From Cololabis saira (lineage: Eukaryota; Chordata; Actinopteri; Beloniformes; Belonidae), in NCBI RefSeq assembly GCF_033807715.1, contig NC_084590.1:38390005-38454004 (forward strand): DNA of 64,000 nt, in the 5' to 3' direction. Shown here in pieces: positions 58,028 to 64,000 of the stretch (within the stretch, counting starts at the first letter, position 1; each line of letters opens with the position of its first letter). A program made the position numbers and the translations under genes. The notes beneath the pieces were generated by a model. The model had not been told where the DNA came from and made no database searches. It saw only the letters and a program-made list of their open reading frames with translations.

Positions 58028-58798
58028 AGGGCCCGAGCACTTACAGTACTTACAGAATTTTTCTTTCTTTCTTTCTTCTTTCTTCTTTATTTTTCCGACG
58101 AAAGGAGGGTCTTTTTGCCCCCCTAAACGTGCCCCAAAAGTCACCAAATTTTGCATGCAAGCCAGGCCTAGCAAAAAATGTGATATTTAATGGTTTGCAT
58201 TAATGGGCGTGGCAAAATGGCTCAACAGCGCCCCCTAGAAAACTTTGTGCGTACATGCACGAAAATCGGTACACACCTGTATCATGTCGCAACTTAAAGA
58301 AAAGTCTCTTGGCGCCATGGCCGAAACCGAACAGGAAGTCGGCCATTTTGAATTAATCATGTAATTTGGGTGTGTTATACATCAAAATGTGTGTCTAGAT
58401 CCTGCGACGATGGGCATTACTTTTCTCAGTCAAAAGCGTTACAGTGGCGACGATAGACGGCAAAAAGCGGGACCCCCCCTTCATCTGATTGGTCCATATT
58501 TGATAGTCCCTATTTTCTGGCATAACCTTTGAATGGTTTGACGTAAAGAGTCGTGGGTGGTGTTTCTTACTCGGTATTGAGTACTTGACCTTCATTGGCC
58601 TGAATAAGCACCGCCCCTTCTTCTGATTGGTCGATATCTGAGAGTTCCTACTTTCTGCAATAACTTTTGAATGGTTTGGTATAGAGAGTCGTGGGTGGTG
58701 TCATCCACTAAATGTCCAGGCCTGAAGAATCTACATGCAAGTCATACAAGCGCTTCCACTGCAGCACGCCTGAACGTGTACGAAGGTGCGAGGGCCCA
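58028..58798. repeat. GGGCCC-ended dispersed repeat (about 770 bp)
   Basis: Starts agggcccgagcac and ends gtgcgagggccca, short inverted ends familiar from abundant fish repeats. The internal direct repeat ctgattggtc...gaatggtttg...agagtcgtgggtggtg occurs twice (about 58484-58562 and 58623-58700). Superfamily and target duplication are uncertain. Confidence 0.65.
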
Positions 58799-59463
58799 TT
58801 CATCGCTGATTGCAGCTTTAATTTTGTTTTTGTAATTCTTTCGTTGTAAACCTATTTTTAACAACTGAAGAAAATATCATTGAAAGATATATGCATATGC
58901 ATGTTTTTGATTTAATAAAAGCTCTAGACTTGTATTTATCAGACTATACTGTATATTTATAAGATCATCATGATCCGATCTTTATATGTTTGTGGATGGC
59001 TAACACACATTTTAAATCACAAAGGAATTGTGGTTGTGGGTTCCAATGCCTGGTCGCCTTCCATCAAATGACCATAGATCTGGGATGTTAAAACTTTTGG
59101 TTTATGTCAGTTATTGCAGTATACCGCTAATGGTTTGAAGTCAAGTGCGACACATTATTCATAACAGCCAGCTTGAATTGTACTCTTTCCCGTTAAAAAG
59201 AAATCCCAGTGTTTGAAAGGGTCCCTGAAGCACTGCTGTATCGCTGCAGTTTATTTACATTCCTGGATTAGATAAAACCACACAGTAATCTGTCTGGATT
59301 TGGGTGTTTACAAACCTGCTGCTGCAGGGATGTTGGGCTTCAGCTTCCTCTGATCCCCATTTCCTCTGGCTGGTGATGTTTTGAAAATCATAATTTTTCT
59401 TCATTTGAGTTAGTTTGGCACAAATAAAACACAACTGCACCACAGTTTTTCTTTTTTTTCTAG

Positions 59464-59585
59464 GATGTTTATGCCCATGTTGTCACATCAGATCCTGCAG
59501 GGAAACGCAGGGGACGCGCTGGGTCGCCAGCAACAATGGGCTCTCCCCTCCGTTTAATGCCTTCTGTTGCTGAGCTGGGGCTGAG
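59464..59585 (+). other. nbea: candidate unproductive or alternative terminal nbea exon
   Basis: A strong acceptor (gtttttcttttttttctag) precedes 122 bp of GC-richer sequence ending in a strong donor, CTGAG|gtgagc. Spliced from the exon ending at 55550, the Arg codon is completed and 30 more codons follow (MFMPMLSHQILQGNAGDA, then LGRQQQWALPSV) before TAA at 59555-59557. It could be a poison exon that triggers decay, or a terminal exon using AATAAA at 59992. It matches no NBEA segment I know. Confidence 0.4.
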
Positions 59586-59852
59586 GTGAGCCTGATGAAT
59601 AGAGGGAAAGATGGAGGAGTATGTGGTGAGAGGACGGCTGACAGGGTTGGGGTCTCTTGGGCGTTGATGACAGATTGAACAGAAGTGGCCGTGCGCAACA
59701 CTATGGCCAGCCATCGTCCTCACCGATCACACCCGTAATGGGAACTGACAGCCTGAAATGAGTCGCCACGGCAAAGTGTATTATTTTTGAAATGCTTTCA
59801 CACAAAGCCTCCTGACCACATTTACAACTTTGTCTCATGCTTTTTATGTCAG

Positions 59853-59870
59853 CCCCCCCCCCCCCCCCCC
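59853..59870. repeat. poly-C tract
   Basis: Eighteen consecutive C followed by tccctccc. A likely length-variable tract. Confidence 0.9.
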
Positions 59871-60823
59871 TCCCTCCCGCTGCTATTTGCTGTGTCTAAT
59901 TGTTTGCCACCTGCCAGCGAAATGAACTGCCAGCCATGAAAAAGGCCTTTCAATTGTCTGTCAGGGCAAGAATAGATTGGGAGTGACATCAAATAAAAAA
60001 AAGAAATGGCTTAAGGTGAAGTGCCCAGGTGCAAAATAGGAAGGGATTAAACGGCTCCAGATTCACTTACCAGATACAGTAAAGTAACTCTACAGTCCCT
60101 CTCTTTTGTTTCCACAGTCTAATTTAGCTCTTTGAGATACGAGTTGTTCTTATGTATTTCTACGCTCAGATGATGGAAAATCAAGATAGCGGGTTATTAT
60201 TCAATTTAGGTAGAAGATGTAAGCATAATTCTCCTACATCCTTTATTACAGCATATTTCTTGGCTATCGATGTCTGGGTTTTTTTTTTTTCAGAATAAAG
60301 AACTATTGAGGTACAATCTTGTTTTTGGATTAATAAAGAAAACATTTCATCAGTAATACTTCACACTGCAGAAATCCCCCACAGACGCAGACCTAATTAA
60401 AATTCATCCTAAAATTAATCCCTACTTTATTCTCCGCTACTCAATTAAGACAATCCTATTAATAAAATATACTCTAGATAATCTATACATGATTCATGAG
60501 CGCTGGGTTTATGCATAATTCATTAAAAGAGGTTTGTGTTTTATCAACATCCTGTAGGTCTAATGTAACGTCCCGGCCATGCTAAAAGAGAGGGCATGTT
60601 CCTGCTGTAACTCGCACCCCGCGGATACATTTGGAAGCAGGTTAAATTCACACCCACTTCCTACAATCAAAACACGTTATTGATGTGCTGAAACCTGTCA
60701 GTGTCATTTCACACAGGACAATTGGCGTGTAGCTCGACTAAATAAATGATAGTTGTCATGAGAGTTCTTCACGGCACAGCTGTATCCCTGGTGATATTAA
60801 TATTTCATTAAGCTTTCTTGGAT

Positions 60824-60874
60824 TTCTCTCTCTCTCTCTCTCGCTCTCTCTCGCTCTCTCTCTCTCTTTCTCTC
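60824..60874. repeat. (CT)n microsatellite
   Basis: CT array with occasional tcg and ttt interruptions. The Ser-Leu open frames across it are artefacts. Confidence 0.93.
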
Positions 60875-61818
60875 AGTCTTGCTCCCCTGTGTGATCTTGA
60901 TCTGCTAAGTTTCAATTCTTTTGTTTTACTTCTATTTTTAAAACTGATCCCTTCTGCACGGCTTTCAATACCAAAAATAGAACTGAGTGACAGTGATGTC
61001 CACTCTGCAACACTGCCACTCAATTTCTAACATTATTTAGTTGTTTTTTTGTGTTTTTTTCTATATTTTATCCCCAGAGAAAAATTGGAAATCTGTTTCA
61101 TCTGTAAGATAAAACAGTATAGGTTTGATTATATTGAAAAAATATGTTTTTCAGTCAAATAATATCTACGATTACGTGTCAAACAACTGGTAAAATGCCC
61201 TGCCCACATAAGCTTTGTTTTCTAGTTTGTGTTTCTGTGATGTGATCTATGTGAGATGGGCAATGGATATAAAACAGCAGCAAAAGATGACAGCAAAAGG
61301 CTGTGCAGTTGTGCTGAGGGAGTGCATCTGGGGATTTGCCTCCGATGACAACAGGCTTAGTTCGTGACAGAGCAAAAGCCTGGCCTTTGTCACCCGGAGT
61401 AACTGCAGGAGTCTGGACGAAACATTATCTGTCACCTCCACACACCCCAAAGAACAACTCCAGACCAGATAAGGACAAGCATTCCTTCCTTTTTCTGTCA
61501 GAGCGCTCTCGCGGGGCCAAGTTCAGCGCATCATCTTTAATCCCTGGCCAATCGGAGCAGCAGTCTGGAGCCTTGGTGGCGTGTCTGTGCTTTCCTCTGC
61601 CGTTATACATGAGGTCACAAGTGCAATTTTGATCTCGAAGCCTCCACCAGCTTTTCTTTACACGTTTCTCGAATTAATTCTCTTTTCTCTGTCTTTTCCA
61701 CCACATTATGTCTGGAAAATAAGAAGTTAGGCCACCACTAGCAAATTCTGCTACTTTAATCATTTGCACTTTAAAACAGGAAAAAAATGCTTAAACCAGA
61801 ATTTGGGACTCTTTGAAT

Positions 61819-62444
61819 TAGGGCTGGGCGATATGGACCAAAAGTCATATCTCGATATTTTCTAGCTAAATGGCGATACTCGATATATATCTCGATATTT
61901 TTTCTGTGCCTTAATTGGGGTTTCCCCCAAAGCATTATAGCATAGCATCTCTGTTAGCTTCATTTTTTTCTGAGGCAAACCCTTAAAAAAACAGTCAGTT
62001 TTAATACAAAGCCTCGTGCCAAATGTCACACAGGTTCCTTTATTAACAGAGGTCTGCACAATATCAAAATGTATAAAACAAATGAAATAAAAATAAACTG
62101 CCTGCATATATAGAATAAAAATGCTTCTTGAATAAAATAAAACAAATATCCCTTTCCTGCATAACAATTAAATTAAAATACACTGTGCAATTAATACAAT
62201 GTAGACAGTAACAGGCAGACTTTTCCACTGAGGTTGACAGTTGTGCAAATAACAAAACATTTGTGCAAATCTCAAATAAAACATTCAAGTCCATTTGTCA
62301 CAAAATAAGCTATATCAAAATCATTAAAAAAAAATGTAAAAAAAAAAAAAAATTTAAATCGATATAAACGATATTGTCTCGTACCATATCGTGTTTGAAA
62401 ATATATCGATATATATTAAAATCTCGATATATCGCCCAGCCCTA
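61819..62444. mobile_element. non-autonomous hAT element (626 bp)
   Basis: Ends tagggctgggcgatatgg and atatcgcccagcccta. Perfect 8-bp duplications CTTTGAAT lie at 61811-61818 and 62445-62452. The subterminal zones are rich in atatctcgatat motifs. No transposase was recognised. Confidence 0.93.
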
Positions 62445-64000
62445 CTTTGAATATATGAACTATGATTTGAACTTACAACCCCTTTTACTAACTATAAAAA
62501 AACCTAATTAGTTAACCCTGTAATCCCGAGTGTATCACATTTAATGCATGAATTCCTGAGAATTTGTGAGCACTTCCTGGTGTTTTTCCTGCTGATGATG
62601 TGTCTGCATTACGGAGCAGTGCACAACCGCTTACAGTAAGAGCCTGCTAAATCTTCCCTGAGGTCTTTGTCAATCAAACACATTTTAATTTCTCCTCGCA
62701 GCAGTTGTGGCGTATGAGCAGTTCTCTGGAAAAAAAAAAAGTTTTCTGTCAGACTTGACCTGGACTGTCGACGTTAACTGACAATCCTTAATTACGTTAC
62801 AAACTGAGGAAATGGCTTGTCTTTCTGGCTTGTGGGCAGCAATTATTTTCATTTTGTGCAGCATCCAGCAGCTGCTGGGAGGCGCCCAGGGCTGCGGGGA
62901 GGGTTTGAGGAGTAAACTGCTTTTAACACCTTGAATTTTACATCCCAGCCCAACAAGCCTCGTCTTTAATGAGATAAATACTGTGTGAAAACTTTACAAA
63001 TGTTATGGGAGTTGTATTTTGCTTTCTCGGATGCCTAAATTGTTAAAATGTGATCCTTTTTTTTTTCCACTATCAAATTTTACAAAACAAAAATTGCTTG
63101 ACATGAGGATTTGGACCATCTCTTAAAGCTCTGCTTTTTTTCATATTTTATACCCATATAACGATTTGTAGAAAGAAAAAAATGCAGGAAAGTTGATCAT
63201 CTGTAAGTACACTAACATGTAACTACTTACAAACCTGGATCTCGATGTTTGCATGTGTACACACAAAAGGCAAAGTCTTGAATCCGATGCTCCATTAGTT
63301 TTTATTTCGTCACGTTAAACACATAAACATTGCATAATGCACCAGTAACGGCCTATACGTGGCCACTGATTACCGTCTGGTCAGAGTTAGGGATGATTTT
63401 TTTTCACTTCCCAGCAGAGCAGAGTGCAGTACAGGGTCACCGGTAGCAGAAGCAGATGTAAGGGAAAGTGTAGGAGCACGAATCCTGGCCCCTGCATTTA
63501 TATACGTCCATCTCTTGTTTACACGTGAGTGCGTCTGTTTGTCTTCCATACTTGATGTTGAAAGATGGAGTTACAAGTCAGGATGTTTACCTTTCAAATG
63601 CCCTGACTAATGAGGTGGCATGCTCTCGCTGGCAGGGCCTCACAGCAGAGAGAAATGAAGAAACTCACTCCAAATTTCCCTTTCTCCCTCCGTCACCTAC
63701 AGTAGGCTACATGAATCCGTATTATTCAAAGTTTTATGTTCTCTGAGTATTCCAGAAAGGGGGGAGGAGGAAGTCATTTGACTATAGGATAGATACCAGA
63801 GGGATAAAGGCAGAGACAATCTTTATTTAGGTTCTAACAAAAGAAAAAAAAACCTGGTGATAAATGTTGCTTTTACTAAAAGTCAGTTTTATTATTTAAC
63901 AACTCGTGCACTCTGAGGTTAACTTGCTGTGGAGCTGGCAGATTTCCACGGTTTCAGGGTTATAATTATTTCCATTCTTTCTGGGGGGAAAAATAAAACA

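Larger units (their letters stand above)
55551..64000. other. nbea: nbea intron, 3' part beyond window
   Basis: At least 8.4 kb. It holds the TTAA-flanked element with minisatellite (56471-57543), a GGGCCC-ended repeat (58028-58798), a candidate exon (59464-59585), a C tract, a CT microsatellite and a hAT element (61819-62444). The stretches 55551-56466 and 62453-64000 show nothing recognisable. Confidence 0.7.

Noticed and set aside
60808..61030. Open frames of Ser-Leu or Arg-Glu repeats
   Set aside because: Translation of the CT microsatellite.
62700..62740. Possible next nbea exon (cagcagttgtggcg)
   Set aside because: It resembles an acceptor followed by a Val-rich start, but the reading does not continue as the expected Ser-Val-Val linker sequence and no donor follows.

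Overview
The window is vertebrate nuclear DNA, almost certainly from a teleost fish. It carries 28 consecutive coding exons of one plus-strand gene, neurobeachin (nbea), from 3008 to 55550. Joined in order, the exons keep one reading frame (4,844 nt, 1,614 complete codons plus two bases) and every junction is GT-AG. The protein matches vertebrate NBEA rather than its paralogue LRBA, most clearly in the lysine/glutamate-rich stretch after the [10 protein letters not shown] motif (45805 onward), which LRBA lacks. The window starts in intron 1 and ends in the intron after the exon closing at 55550. The first exon, the late DUF1088, PH-BEACH and WD40 parts and the 3' UTR are all outside. Fish duplicates (nbeaa/nbeab) cannot be told apart here.

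Layout. 1-3007: intron 1, with a LINE relic and an unexplained minus-strand exon-like block. 3008-6079: exons encoding the N-terminal helical region and the start of the concanavalin A-like domain. 6080-11127: an intron holding a LINE that has lost its reverse transcriptase core, beside one copy of a duplicated intronic segment. 11128-15329: the rest of the lectin-like domain. 20156-45669: the DUF4704 and armadillo-like helical region, with introns full of DNA transposons. 45805-46752: one large exon with a protein kinase A anchoring helix. 48228-55550: the following helical region and a variable linker. 55551-64000: a long intron with a 50-bp minisatellite, a hAT element and a candidate unproductive exon.

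Mobile DNA is the other main content. Six hAT-type elements are bounded by terminal inverted repeats and 7-8 bp target duplications. Two elements are flanked by TTAA. Two PIF/Harbinger-type elements have 3-bp duplications, and one of these hosts two further elements. A decayed ISL2EU-like transposon keeps pieces of both its genes. Two palindromic foldback elements are also present.

No RNA genes, promoters, CRISPR arrays or prokaryotic features were recognised. The NBEA product is known from other vertebrates as a large, neuron-enriched scaffold of the BEACH family that binds PKA regulatory subunits and acts in post-Golgi traffic to synapses. I found no clearly undescribed system. The best leads are the candidate poison or terminal exon at 59464-59585, the minus-strand exon-like block at 1771-1915, and the nested transposon stack at 51325-53318.
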